From assembly GCA_947474365.1 (NCBI GenBank), contig CANJIU010000036.1, positions 1 through 64,000 on the forward strand: a DNA stretch of 64,000 bases, given 5' to 3'. A program made the translations under genes and the position numbers. Below the pieces are notes generated by a model. It was given only the letters and a program-made list of their open reading frames with translations. It was not told the origin of the DNA and made no database searches. Source of the stretch: Opitutia bacterium. Lineage in GTDB: Bacteria; Verrucomicrobiota; Verrucomicrobiia; Opitutales; Opitutaceae. Positions within the stretch are counted from its first letter, which is position 1. Every line of letters begins with the position of its first letter. Shown piece by piece: positions 1 to 8,306 of this stretch.

Positions 1-50
1 AGGAACCTCTTATTACAAATATATTTCGAACAGACCGGCACACGATCCCC

Positions 51-71
51 GAAAATGCCCCAGGCATTTTC
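51..71. repeat. Short perfect hairpin, first part of a REP-like cluster
   Basis: Nine-base arms GAAAATGCC and GGCATTTTC flank the three-base loop CCA. There is no poly-T tract on either side that would make it an intrinsic terminator. It lies four bases from a second, larger inverted repeat, so it is probably one part of a compound extragenic palindrome. Confidence 0.6.
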
Positions 72-74
72 ATT

Positions 75-148
75 TAGCAGCCTGTCGGTTCCGTTCGGCC
101 AACATTCGTTTGCCCCAGATCGGACTTCCTAAGTCCGACAGGCTGCTA
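75..148. repeat. Nested inverted repeat, REP/BIME-like
   Basis: The outer arms are a perfect 14-base inverted repeat: TAGCAGCCTGTCGG at 75-88 and its complement at 135-148. Nested against the right arm is a second hairpin, CGGACTT at 121-127 with AAGTCCG at 131-137 and a three-base loop. Nested palindromes of this kind in non-coding DNA resemble REP/BIME elements mobilised by RAYT transposases. No such transposase is in the window, so the class is inferred from structure. Confidence 0.5.
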
Positions 149-238
149 GAAGGCGTACGTCCCCCACAGCGTCCAATTGTGCCGCACGGCCGGGAGAATG
201 TAACGGGCGACCTCGCCCGCCCGATCGAAATCGACCAT
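146..238 (-). pseudogene. Possible C-terminal remnant of an outer-membrane beta-barrel protein
   Basis: A 30-codon reading frame runs from ATG at 238 to TAG at 146 and ends in HNWTLWGTYAF. The alternating aromatic residues and terminal Phe are typical of the last strand of a BAM-assembled outer-membrane barrel. An overlapping frame just upstream contains FSWDLGPSWSISIG, which also looks like a barrel strand, so the two pieces could be one decayed gene split by a frameshift. The stop codon lies inside the REP-like right arm. It is short, so chance similarity is possible. Confidence 0.3.
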
Positions 239-268
239 GAGGGACCCAGATCCCAACTGAACTCATGG

Positions 269-817
269 TCACGCTGACGATGGCGGAGCAGAATCCTCGG
301 GGCCGGTGGGTACCACAACCGGAAGTTCCCGGGCTGATTGCTCCAAACGGGCCTTCGAAAGGGCGTCCGCCTTCAGCATACGTTCGACCGCGGCCGCGGC
401 GGCCGCGCCAAAGTAAGCTCCCCCTCCGGCTACCGTTCGCAGCCCGTGGAGCAATTCAGCGAGGGTTGCGCCCTTTTCCAAATAGCCGCGGGCACCTCCG
501 GTCAGGGCTGCCCGAATCGCGCTCTCCTCGCAACCCGCAGACAATACGAGCACCCGCGCCACGACCCGATACTCCCACAGGCCGCGCAGGAATGCGGCGC
601 CACCGCCGCCGGGAAACGTCCAGTCGAGAATCACCACATCTGGCCGGAGGCGTCGCACCATCCGGAGCCCTTCGTCAACACGTCCGGCCTCCGCCACCAT
701 CTCAAATTCCGGCAGCGCGCTGACCATCTCGACCAGCATCTCGCGAATCGAAGTTTGATCTTCGACAATCATGACCCGCGTCTGAGGTCGGTCGGAATTC
801 GGAGAGCGAGGTTTCAC
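269..817 (-). CDS. Receiver-domain response regulator without an output domain
   Basis: The protein is a single CheY-like receiver of about 182 residues. The visible signature is the acidic pair in VMIVEDQ, the phospho-acceptor Asp in VVILDW (about residue 65), Ser in VLVLSAG, and the conserved Lys in YLEKGA (about residue 115). The spacing resembles NarL/FixJ receivers, but after the receiver there are only about 60 Ala/Glu/Pro-rich residues and no LuxR-type helix-turn-helix. It may act through protein contacts, or it may be a truncated NarL regulator. GTG at 817 was chosen as start; TTG at 829 and ATG at 772 are alternatives. No histidine kinase is adjacent. Confidence 0.75.
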   Translation of the reverse strand: MKPRSPNSDRPQTRVMIVEDQTSIREMLVEMVSALPEFEMVAEAGRVDEGLRMVRRLRPDVVILDWTFPGGGGAAFLRGLWEYRVVARVLVLSAGCEESAIRAALTGGARGYLEKGATLAELLHGLRTVAGGGAYFGAAAAAAVERMLKADALSKARLEQSARELPVVVPTGPEDSAPPSSA

Positions 818-864
818 CGCCTTAAACAACGGTCGTTTTTGGCCCTACGTTAGTAAGTAATTTT

Positions 865-886
865 GCGCAACGGCTGTCCGTTGCGC
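865..886. repeat. Perfect 9-bp hairpin in intergenic DNA
   Basis: GCGCAACGG at 865-873 and CCGTTGCGC at 878-886 form a perfect stem around the loop CTGT. No T-run follows in either direction, so it is unlikely to be an intrinsic terminator. It lies between the response regulator, read leftward, and the amidohydrolase, read rightward. The rest of 830-1069 shows no gene. Confidence 0.5.
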
Positions 887-1069
887 ACCGGCGCCCTACA
901 TCCACGCTCCCCACCGGCCCGAACGGACAAGTATTCGCCCCAAGCCCCCCCTTCGTTCTTCCTGAACCACGCCACCCGCGTGCCGGGCACGCGTTTCACG
1001 ATTTGACGACAGCCAGGACCACGTCATGAAGATGCTCCCCCCTCCCACGCGGCCCTCCCCCATCCACCC

Positions 1070-2149
1070 ATGCGCAGACTTTTCCTGATCGCCCTGACGT
1101 TCGTCCCGCTCGCCACCGCGCAGACCATCTCCATCGAGGAGTACGAGCCCAAGTCGACCCTGCGCGTCAGCGAACACAAGCCGACGCGCGCGAAGTTCCC
1201 TTTTATCGACGTCCACAATCATCAGCGTGACGTCACTCCGGCAAAGCTGCAGCAACTGATCCGCGACATGGACAGCCTGAACATGCGCATTCTAATCAAC
1301 TCACCGGTCAGCGGCGGCCAGGGAAAGTGGGTGGCCAACGCCGTCACCGCGATGAAGGCCCAGGATCCCAAGCGCTTCGCCGTGATGACCAACATCGACT
1401 ACACCAACCTAGAGGACCCAAATTACTCCGCGCGCGCGGCCGCTCAGTTGGAGGCGGACATCAAGGCGGGCGCCATCGGCCTCAAGGTCTGGAAGCACCT
1501 CGGAATGATGCTCAACGACAGTAAGGGCCGCATTAAGGTGGACGATCCACGGTTCGACGGCGTCTGGGAGGTTTGCGCCAAGCACAAAATTCCCGTGCTC
1601 ATCCATACGGGAGACCCGTGGGGGTTGTTCCAGCCGATGGACAAGAACAACGAGCGGTGGCTGGAGTTAAAACTGCGCGCCAATCGCAATCAGTCCCAGC
1701 AGACGAACTTCACGTGGGAGCAGCTGATTGACGAGCAGCACAGTCTGTTCACCAGGCACCCGAAGACGATCTTCATCAACGCGCACCTCGGGTGGCTGGG
1801 GAACGATCTCGACCGGTTGGGTGCGCTCCTGGATCGCCTTCCCAACGTCTATGGCGAAATCGGCGCCATCACCAGCGACCTCGGCCGCCAGCCGCGCGCC
1901 GCCCAGCGTTTTTTCGTCAAGTATCAGGATCGGATCCTATTCGGAAAGGACCTCTATAACGTCGAGGAGTACTTCACCTATTTCCGCCTCCTCGAAACCG
2001 ACGACGACTACTTTGATCCCATCCGCAAGTACCACGGCATTTGGAAACTCTACGGCCTGAATCTCCCCGACGACGTCCTGAAAAAGGTCTATTATCAGAA
2101 CGCCCTTCGCATCTTCCCGGGCCTGTCGTCGGAAGGTTTTCCCCAATAG
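1070..2149 (+). CDS. Exported amidohydrolase-family (Amidohydro_2) metal-dependent hydrolase
   Basis: This 359-residue protein begins with a signal peptide (MRRLFLIALTFVPLATAQ, cleavage expected after TAQ). The mature part shows TIM-barrel metal-hydrolase motifs: IDVHNH near residue 47, a histidine in VLIHTGDP, another in FINAHLGW, and an Asp in FGKDLYN. Members of the Amidohydro_2 family hydrolyse or decarboxylate small ring or carboxylate substrates; the substrate here cannot be read from sequence. It is probably monocistronic and converges on the sulfatase gene, with only 60 bases between the two stop codons. Confidence 0.85.
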   Translation: MRRLFLIALTFVPLATAQTISIEEYEPKSTLRVSEHKPTRAKFPFIDVHNHQRDVTPAKLQQLIRDMDSLNMRILINSPVSGGQGKWVANAVTAMKAQDPKRFAVMTNIDYTNLEDPNYSARAAAQLEADIKAGAIGLKVWKHLGMMLNDSKGRIKVDDPRFDGVWEVCAKHKIPVLIHTGDPWGLFQPMDKNNERWLELKLRANRNQSQQTNFTWEQLIDEQHSLFTRHPKTIFINAHLGWLGNDLDRLGALLDRLPNVYGEIGAITSDLGRQPRAAQRFFVKYQDRILFGKDLYNVEEYFTYFRLLETDDDYFDPIRKYHGIWKLYGLNLPDDVLKKVYYQNALRIFPGLSSEGFPQ

Positions 2150-2209
2150 GATTCGGCGAGTTCGCCACACTCGTCTGCAACCGGGCTCAGCGCGCCCGGC
2201 CGCCACCAC

Positions 2210-3844
2210 TCACTGCTTACGTCGGCTTTTCTTCGGGGCGGGTTCGCCGGGGGGTAGATCCGTCATCGCCAGTTTCTTCGTGTCCTCCATCTGTGCGGTC
2301 CACATCGCCTCAAGTTCCTTCGCCTTTGCCGGATTCTTGGCCACGAGGTTTTGAATTTCTCCGCGGTCGGTCGCCAAATTGTAGAGTTCCCACTCGCCTT
2401 TTGCGAGGGTCACGAGCTTCCAATCGCCGGCCCGAATTGCTCGGTTGCCCTCGTGCTCCCACCAGAGGAAGTCGTGCGGCACCGTGACGTCCTTGGCGAA
2501 CGCCGCCACCAAGCTCCGGCCGGGTACGGGCGGAACCGCGAAGCCCTTGATGCTGGCCGACTGCTTCGAGCCGGTGAGTTCCAGCACAGTCGGCATGATA
2601 TCAACCAAATGCCCTGGGGTGTGCCGCAATTCCCCGCGCGCCTTGATTCCAGCTGGCCAATGCGCGATGAGCGGCGTCGAGATCCCCCCCTCATGCACCC
2701 AGGTCTTGTGGCGGCGGAAGGGCGTGTTCGACGAACTCGACCAACCAGGCCCGAGACAAAGGAATGACTTGGCCGAACCCATCGGGGCGGATAGGTCATG
2801 GCCATCGCCTCGCACCATGATCTCGGCGCTGGCGCCATTGTCGGAGGCAAAAAGAATCAAGGTGTTTTCGTACGCCCCCATTGCCTTGAGTTGTGCAATT
2901 ACCCGGCCGATTTCCTGATCCATGCGATCCACCATCGCCGCGTGAATCGACATCTTCGCCGCCTGGAAGTCACGCTGCACCGCATTGAGTTCGGCCCACG
3001 GCAGCGGCCGGTTGATTTCACCCGGCCCGAGCTTCACGATGTCCGCTGGAAAATCATACGGCGGGCCGACGTCCCGTTCCATGGCCGGCGCGGTATGGGT
3101 CACCAGACCCATTTTCTTCTGACGTGCGTACCGCTCGGCCGAGATCGCGTTCCAACCTTTTTGATAGGTGTCGCGGTATTTCGCGATGTCGGCGGCGGGA
3201 GCGTGCAGCGGAAAATGCGGCGCGGTGAAACAAAGATAATGAAAGAAGGGCTGGCTGGAGAACTTTGAGGCGTGCTCACGGAGGTACTTAATCGCATGTT
3301 CAGCCGTCGACGTCGTCACATAGTAATCCGGCGTCTGCTTGAGCGGCACCTCGTCGTCCGTGTTGCCCGGGGCCTTGAAAAAATTGCTCTGTCCGCCGCC
3401 GATTTCGAAGCTGTGATCGAAGGCGTTCTGCAGCGGCCGGCCGTCAATATGCCACTTGCCCGAATGATAGTTGCGGTAGCCCGCCGGCCGCAGGAATTCC
3501 GTCATCAACGGCGCCCACGACGGCCGAATGCCGCGATTGCCCCCACCGCTGGCGATGCCCGGCACAATGTCGCGGCGCACCTGCTGCGCATAGTAGCCGG
3601 TCATCACTGCGGCGCGGGAGGGCCAGCAGCGCGCGGTATTGTAGAATTGGGTGAACCGCAGCCCGCCCTGCGCGAGCGCATCTAGATTTGGGGTCGCGAT
3701 TTCACCGCCGTAGCAGCCGAGATCGGAGTAGCCGAGATCGTCGGCGAGGATGATCAGGATGTTCGGCTTGGCGCTCGGCGCCGCCAGCAGCACGGGACCG
3801 CAGAGGGCGCCCAACAGAAAGAGAAAACGGGGAAGAATTTTCAC
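2210..3844 (-). CDS. Exported Cys-type sulfatase (arylsulfatase family)
   Basis: This is a type I sulfatase that hydrolyses sulfate esters, probably of polysaccharides outside the cytoplasm. The formylglycine-modification motif CWPSRAAVMTG is present, with the target Cys about residue 73. The N-terminal metal-binding stretch PNILIILADDLGYSDLGCYG and the GKWH motif are intact. GTG at 3844 was chosen because it places a clean signal peptide (VKILPRFLFLLGALCGPVLLAAPSA) at the N-terminus; upstream in-frame codons would bury it. The protein ends in a basic tail, KKSRRKQ. It follows the DUF1501 gene by 136 bases on the same strand and may be the last gene of that operon. Maturation needs a formylglycine-generating enzyme or anSME, not found here. 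Confidence 0.92.
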   Translation of the reverse strand: MKILPRFLFLLGALCGPVLLAAPSAKPNILIILADDLGYSDLGCYGGEIATPNLDALAQGGLRFTQFYNTARCWPSRAAVMTGYYAQQVRRDIVPGIASGGGNRGIRPSWAPLMTEFLRPAGYRNYHSGKWHIDGRPLQNAFDHSFEIGGGQSNFFKAPGNTDDEVPLKQTPDYYVTTSTAEHAIKYLREHASKFSSQPFFHYLCFTAPHFPLHAPAADIAKYRDTYQKGWNAISAERYARQKKMGLVTHTAPAMERDVGPPYDFPADIVKLGPGEINRPLPWAELNAVQRDFQAAKMSIHAAMVDRMDQEIGRVIAQLKAMGAYENTLILFASDNGASAEIMVRGDGHDLSAPMGSAKSFLCLGPGWSSSSNTPFRRHKTWVHEGGISTPLIAHWPAGIKARGELRHTPGHLVDIMPTVLELTGSKQSASIKGFAVPPVPGRSLVAAFAKDVTVPHDFLWWEHEGNRAIRAGDWKLVTLAKGEWELYNLATDRGEIQNLVAKNPAKAKELEAMWTAQMEDTKKLAMTDLPPGEPAPKKSRRKQ

Positions 3845-3980
3845 AGGCGAAGGTGTTGAGGTTCTGAAAGCGGGAGCAAAATCCCGCAGTGCGCAAAGCG
3901 ATTCGTCCACAGTCAAGGGGCCGGGCCGACGTCTGGCAATGGCACAGAACGGAAATGCAGCCCGTATCCACCCGCCCTTT

Positions 3981-5444
3981 TTACAACAGAACCTCCTTGA
4001 TCACGCGCCCTTCGACATTGGTCAGCCGGCGCTGCACGCCGTTGTGCTCAAACGTCAGCCGCTCGTGATCCAAGCCGAGCAGGTGCAGGATCGTCGCATT
4101 GAAATCGTAAAGTGGGTGAATGTCCTTCACCGCCCGCTGGCCGAGTGGGTCGGTTTCACCATGGCTGACACCTGGTTTCACACCGGCGCCGGTGAGCCAG
4201 CAGGTGAAGCCGTCGGGGTTGTGATCGCGCCCCAGCGCACCTTTTTGAAAGAACGGCATCCGGCCGAATTCGGTGCACCACACAACGAGCGTGTCTTGCA
4301 GCAGTCCGCGGTCGCGCAGATCGCCGATCAGCGCCGCGGCCGGCTGGTCGAGGATCGGCGCGTGAATGTCATATTGTTCCTTCAGCGCGTTGTGACCGTC
4401 CCAGTTCAGCTTGCCGCCACTCGCGTACGCTCCGTTAAAGAGCTGCACGAAGCGCACACCCCGTTCGACGAGTCGCCGGGCCAGGATGCAGTTCTTGGCA
4501 AACGCCGCCTTGTCTGGATTCGTTGCGTCGTCCGCGCCATAACGCTTCCAGATGTGCGCCGGCTCCGACCCGAGGTCACTGATCTCAGGCACGCTGAGCT
4601 GCATGCGCGCGGCGAGCTCGTAGCTGGCGATCCGCGAAGCCAGTTTGCCGTCGTCGGGATGCTGCTCAAGGTGCCGCGCATTCATCCGCTGCAACAGCGA
4701 ACGCGCCGCGCGATCCGCCTCAGTCGAAACGCCCGGCGCCACCAGGTTGCGGACGGGGTCCTTCGAACTCATCGTCGTGCCTTGGAACGCGGCGGGCAAA
4801 AAACCCGGCCCCCAATTGTTCGATCCATTCTGCGGCACGCCACGCGGATCCGGAATGGCGACGTACGCCGGCAAATTCTGGTTCTCGCTCCCGAGCGCAT
4901 ACGTCACCCACGAACCCAGGCTCGGAAATCCATCCAGGGCGAAGCCAGTGGAAAGAAAATTCTCCGCCGGTCCGTGCGTGTTGCTCTTGCTCGTCAGCGA
5001 ATGGATGAACGCGATGTCATCCGTGAGCTCCGCGAGATGCGGGATCAAATCCGAGACCCACTTGCCCGTCTGGCCGCGCTGCCGGAACGCGTATTGCGGG
5101 CGCGCCAAATTCCCCGCCGGGCCTTGAAACGTGACTGCCGGTCCGCCTGGCAGCGGCTTACCGTCGTGCACGATCAGCTCTGGCTTGTAATCCCACGTCT
5201 CCAGCTGGCTGACCGCGCCCGCGCAAAAAATCACGATTACGTTCTTGGCCTTGGGCGGAAAGTGCGTCGGTCGCGGCGCATACGGCCGCGCAAAATCGAT
5301 CGCCGGCGCCGCCAGCAGTCCGTCGCGCCCGAGCAGGCTGGCGAGCGCAATGGACCCCAGCGCCGTGGTCGCGTGCGACAGGAAATGCCGGCGGTCCAGC
5401 AGCCCGCGTCCGGCGGTGGAGAGTCGCTCCGCAGCGAGATTCAT
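3981..5444 (-). CDS. Tat-exported DUF1501 domain protein
   Basis: This 487-residue protein starts with a Tat-like signal containing RRHFLSHATTAL, followed by a hydrophobic stretch. DUF1501 proteins have an alkaline-phosphatase/sulfatase-like fold. The visible parts are KAKNVIVIFCAGAVSQLETWDYKPEL near the N-terminus, the WCTEFGRMPFF motif and the GRDHNPDGFTCWLTGAG motif. It is nearly always encoded beside a PSCyt1/DUF1549/DUF1553 protein in Planctomycetota and Verrucomicrobiota, and here the two overlap by four bases (ATGA), implying coupled translation. The enzymatic activity of the family is not well established. Confidence 0.9.
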   Translation of the reverse strand: MNLAAERLSTAGRGLLDRRHFLSHATTALGSIALASLLGRDGLLAAPAIDFARPYAPRPTHFPPKAKNVIVIFCAGAVSQLETWDYKPELIVHDGKPLPGGPAVTFQGPAGNLARPQYAFRQRGQTGKWVSDLIPHLAELTDDIAFIHSLTSKSNTHGPAENFLSTGFALDGFPSLGSWVTYALGSENQNLPAYVAIPDPRGVPQNGSNNWGPGFLPAAFQGTTMSSKDPVRNLVAPGVSTEADRAARSLLQRMNARHLEQHPDDGKLASRIASYELAARMQLSVPEISDLGSEPAHIWKRYGADDATNPDKAAFAKNCILARRLVERGVRFVQLFNGAYASGGKLNWDGHNALKEQYDIHAPILDQPAAALIGDLRDRGLLQDTLVVWCTEFGRMPFFQKGALGRDHNPDGFTCWLTGAGVKPGVSHGETDPLGQRAVKDIHPLYDFNATILHLLGLDHERLTFEHNGVQRRLTNVEGRVIKEVLL

Positions 5445-8218
5445 GGCAGGAAGAGAAACTCGTTGCTGTTGAAAAGCGCCCGGCCGAGTGCCGCGACTCC
5501 GTGCATCTGTACGACCGGCAGGGCCTCAGCGGTCTCGTCGCGCGTCGGAGATCGATCCAACGCGAGTTCGTAGGCATGCCGCACCTGTTTCGCCGGATCG
5601 TCACCGACCTCCTGCGCCACCCGCACGGCAAACGCCGCGGACTGATCCAAGGTGAAACGGCTATTGAAAAGATTCAGGGCCTGGATCGGCGTCGTGGAAT
5701 CGCGCCGGCGCGCCGTGCTCTGGCCGGCATCGGGACAGTCGAACGCGCCAAACACCGCCTCGCGTTCCCGCCGGACCTTGTGCGCATAGATCATGCGACG
5801 CAACCCATCGCCTTTGAAGGACTCTACCGGGATGAATCCACTGAGACCGCCGCGCTTGTCGAAGAGATCGAAACCACGCCCGTACATCTTGGGATTCAGC
5901 GTGCCGCTCACCGCCAACATCGCGTCGCGGATCGCCTCGGCTTCCAGACGCCGCGCGGGATACCGCCAGAGCAACCGAACATCCGCGTCTTTGGCGACCG
6001 CCGCCGCGTCGTACCGCGCCGATTGCCGGTACGTCGCCGAGAGCACGAGCAGGCGGTGAAGGTGCTTCACCGACCAGCCAGAGCGCACGAACTCCCGTGC
6101 CAGCCAGTCGAGCAATTCGGGATGCGTCGGCTTCTGCCCACTTCGTCCGAAGTCGCTCGCCGTCCCGACGATCCCGGCGCCAAAATGCCCCTGCCAGATC
6201 CGGTTCACCATCACACGTGCGGTCAACGGATTCTCCGGATCCGCGATCCAGTCGGCCAGGACGCGGCGGCGCGTCTGCTCGTCGCAGTCCCCTTCGAGTT
6301 TCAATCCGCCCAAAACCGCCGGCACCGCCGGTGGGATTTCCCCCTTGGGCTGTTCCGGATCGCCGCGGTTCAGCAAATGAATGACGTCAGGTTTCCGAAA
6401 CGTGCCCGCAAACGCCTTCGTACCGCTGTCCGTCGCCGCCAGCTTTGCCTCCAGCGCCTTCTTCTGCACGTGCAGCCCGTTCGCCTCCTTCGCCTCTTTC
6501 GTCCCCAGCCCCGCGGTGGAAAACGCCACGGGCTTCTTGTCTTTTGGATCAAATTTCCGCCGATCAGTGGAGTCGGCAACGAGCTGCCATTCGCTGTCGG
6601 TCGCGGCAACTTCAATGGTGTACTCGGTGGCGAGGCGGTCGCTGAACTTGCCATCCCGATCGCGCCCCCAGACGGCGCGCTCAATGGTATGCTCCGCGGC
6701 AAATTCCAGCTCAATCCATCCCTTGCCCTTTTCGCCGGACATCCAGCTCCGTACATTGCCATAGTGACCGTCGTTGACGTGGCGGAGCTCGTGACGGTCG
6801 GCGACAACCGTGTCGCCCGACGACGTTGCGATGGAACCGGTGCTGGCGAGGGCGACGTTCTCGCCTGCGGTGTTGAAAACCTCCAATTCATCGAGGCACG
6901 GCTCCAGGCTGTTGGTGGCCTTGATCGTGAACCGCAGTCGCTTGGCCCGCACCGGCGCGAAACGATCGGTGTTCACCCGCGCATTCACCGGCGCCCGTTC
7001 GACGCCGGCTTTCGCCGACGGCACAAATTGCGCGAGCCGCACGTCGAGCGCGGCAACTTGCTTCCGCATCTGCCGCGACTCCTCCCTCCGCGCCTCCGCC
7101 TCAGGAGTGTGCAACTCCCTGTCAAGGTACTCTACCCCGGAGACGAACGCCTGCATCGCGTAATAATCGCGCTGCAGAATCGGATCGAATTTGTGATCGT
7201 GACACCTTGCGCAGCCCACGCTCAGTCCGAGGAACGTCTGCCCGATGTTCGTCACGATTTCATCCAACGAGTCCTGCCGGGCCAACCGCTTCGACGGCTC
7301 ATCCTTGCCGATCTGCCCAGGCAGCAGCACAGAAGCCGTGACGAGAAACCCGGTCGCGGTTTCCTGCCCGAGCGCATCACCGACGATCTGCTCGCGGATA
7401 AACCGGTCGTAGGGCGTGTCGTGATTGAACGCAGCGATCACATAGTCGCGATACGGCCAGGCGTTCGGCCGCTCGGTGTTAACCTCAAAGCCGTGCGTGT
7501 CGGCGTAGCGCACGACATCCAGCCAGTGCTGCGCCCAACGCTCTCCATGGCGCGGCGACGCCAGCAGCGCGTCCACCACCCGCTCGTAGGCATCCGCCCG
7601 CTTATCCGCGACAAACGCCGCGACATCGTCCAGCGTCGGCGGCAACCCGGTGAGATCGAGCGTTACCCGCCGCAGCCACGTCGGCCGATCCGCCTCGGGT
7701 GCGGGCGACAGGTTTTCCTTTTCGAGCCGGGTGAGGATGAAGCGGTCGATTTCGTTGCGCGCCCATTCCCGACTCCTCGTCGTCGGCGTGGTTGGGTTCG
7801 CCACCGGTTTGAACGACCAATGATCGCTACGGTCCTCAAGTTTCGCCAAATCCACTCCATCCGGCCAGGACGCACCCTCATCAATCCATCGCGTCAGCGT
7901 CCCGATTTCAGCCGGCGACAGACCGTCGCCCTTGGACGGCATCCGTTCGTCTTTGTCGGTGCTCTCCACCAATTGGATCAGCGGGCTTTTCCGCGCGTTA
8001 CCGGGAATGATGTCCGGTGCGGTCGCATCGCCGCCCTTGAGCGCGGCCGACTTGATATCGAGGCGCAGCCCCGACTTCTGTTTCTTCTCGGCGTGACACT
8101 CATAGCAGTGCTTCTCGAAAATCGGGCGGACCTCGCGCACGAAATCCACTGGAGCGGCGCCGCCAGACGATATCGCCATAAATCCAGAAACGAAGATGGC
8201 CGCAGAAAGTGACCGCAT
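5441..8218 (-). CDS. PSCyt1 / DUF1549 / F5-8C-like / DUF1553 multidomain exported protein
   Basis: This 925-residue protein has a signal peptide and then a planctomycete-type cytochrome c domain with heme motif CYECH at residues 38-42. A DUF1549 domain (about 155-370) carries a second CxxCH-like motif in CARCHDHKFDP. A region from about 425 to 570 (RAKRLRFTIKATN through GWIELEFAAEHTIERAVWGRD) looks like an F5/8 type C (discoidin) carbohydrate-binding module. DUF1553 (about 660-890) ends the protein with SGTLNPKMYGRGF and RRRDSTTPIQALNLFN. A periplasmic c-type heme protein acting on polysaccharide is likely; the reaction is unknown. It is translationally coupled to the downstream DUF1501 gene. 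Confidence 0.92.
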   Translation of the reverse strand: MRSLSAAIFVSGFMAISSGGAAPVDFVREVRPIFEKHCYECHAEKKQKSGLRLDIKSAALKGGDATAPDIIPGNARKSPLIQLVESTDKDERMPSKGDGLSPAEIGTLTRWIDEGASWPDGVDLAKLEDRSDHWSFKPVANPTTPTTRSREWARNEIDRFILTRLEKENLSPAPEADRPTWLRRVTLDLTGLPPTLDDVAAFVADKRADAYERVVDALLASPRHGERWAQHWLDVVRYADTHGFEVNTERPNAWPYRDYVIAAFNHDTPYDRFIREQIVGDALGQETATGFLVTASVLLPGQIGKDEPSKRLARQDSLDEIVTNIGQTFLGLSVGCARCHDHKFDPILQRDYYAMQAFVSGVEYLDRELHTPEAEARREESRQMRKQVAALDVRLAQFVPSAKAGVERAPVNARVNTDRFAPVRAKRLRFTIKATNSLEPCLDELEVFNTAGENVALASTGSIATSSGDTVVADRHELRHVNDGHYGNVRSWMSGEKGKGWIELEFAAEHTIERAVWGRDRDGKFSDRLATEYTIEVAATDSEWQLVADSTDRRKFDPKDKKPVAFSTAGLGTKEAKEANGLHVQKKALEAKLAATDSGTKAFAGTFRKPDVIHLLNRGDPEQPKGEIPPAVPAVLGGLKLEGDCDEQTRRRVLADWIADPENPLTARVMVNRIWQGHFGAGIVGTASDFGRSGQKPTHPELLDWLAREFVRSGWSVKHLHRLLVLSATYRQSARYDAAAVAKDADVRLLWRYPARRLEAEAIRDAMLAVSGTLNPKMYGRGFDLFDKRGGLSGFIPVESFKGDGLRRMIYAHKVRREREAVFGAFDCPDAGQSTARRRDSTTPIQALNLFNSRFTLDQSAAFAVRVAQEVGDDPAKQVRHAYELALDRSPTRDETAEALPVVQMHGVAALGRALFNSNEFLFLP

Positions 8219-8306
8219 CAGTTTCGCGTTTTTCGTTTACGTCACAGTTCGAACCGTCAGGCGATTACCGGACAACCGTTCTCTAATTTCTCCAAGTCCC
8301 ATCCCT

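Noticed and set aside
2181..2199. CCGGGC/GCCCGG hairpin between convergent genes as a terminator
   Set aside because: Only six base pairs and no T-run on either strand.
3750..5573. 607-codon plus-strand frame opposite the DUF1501 gene
   Set aside because: Shadow of a conserved gene; composition is Arg-rich and without motifs.
5501..8212. Open 903-codon frame on the plus strand opposite the PSCyt1 gene
   Set aside because: It lies fully antisense to a gene with clear domains; its translation is Arg/Pro/His-rich low complexity, as expected from high-GC shadow frames.
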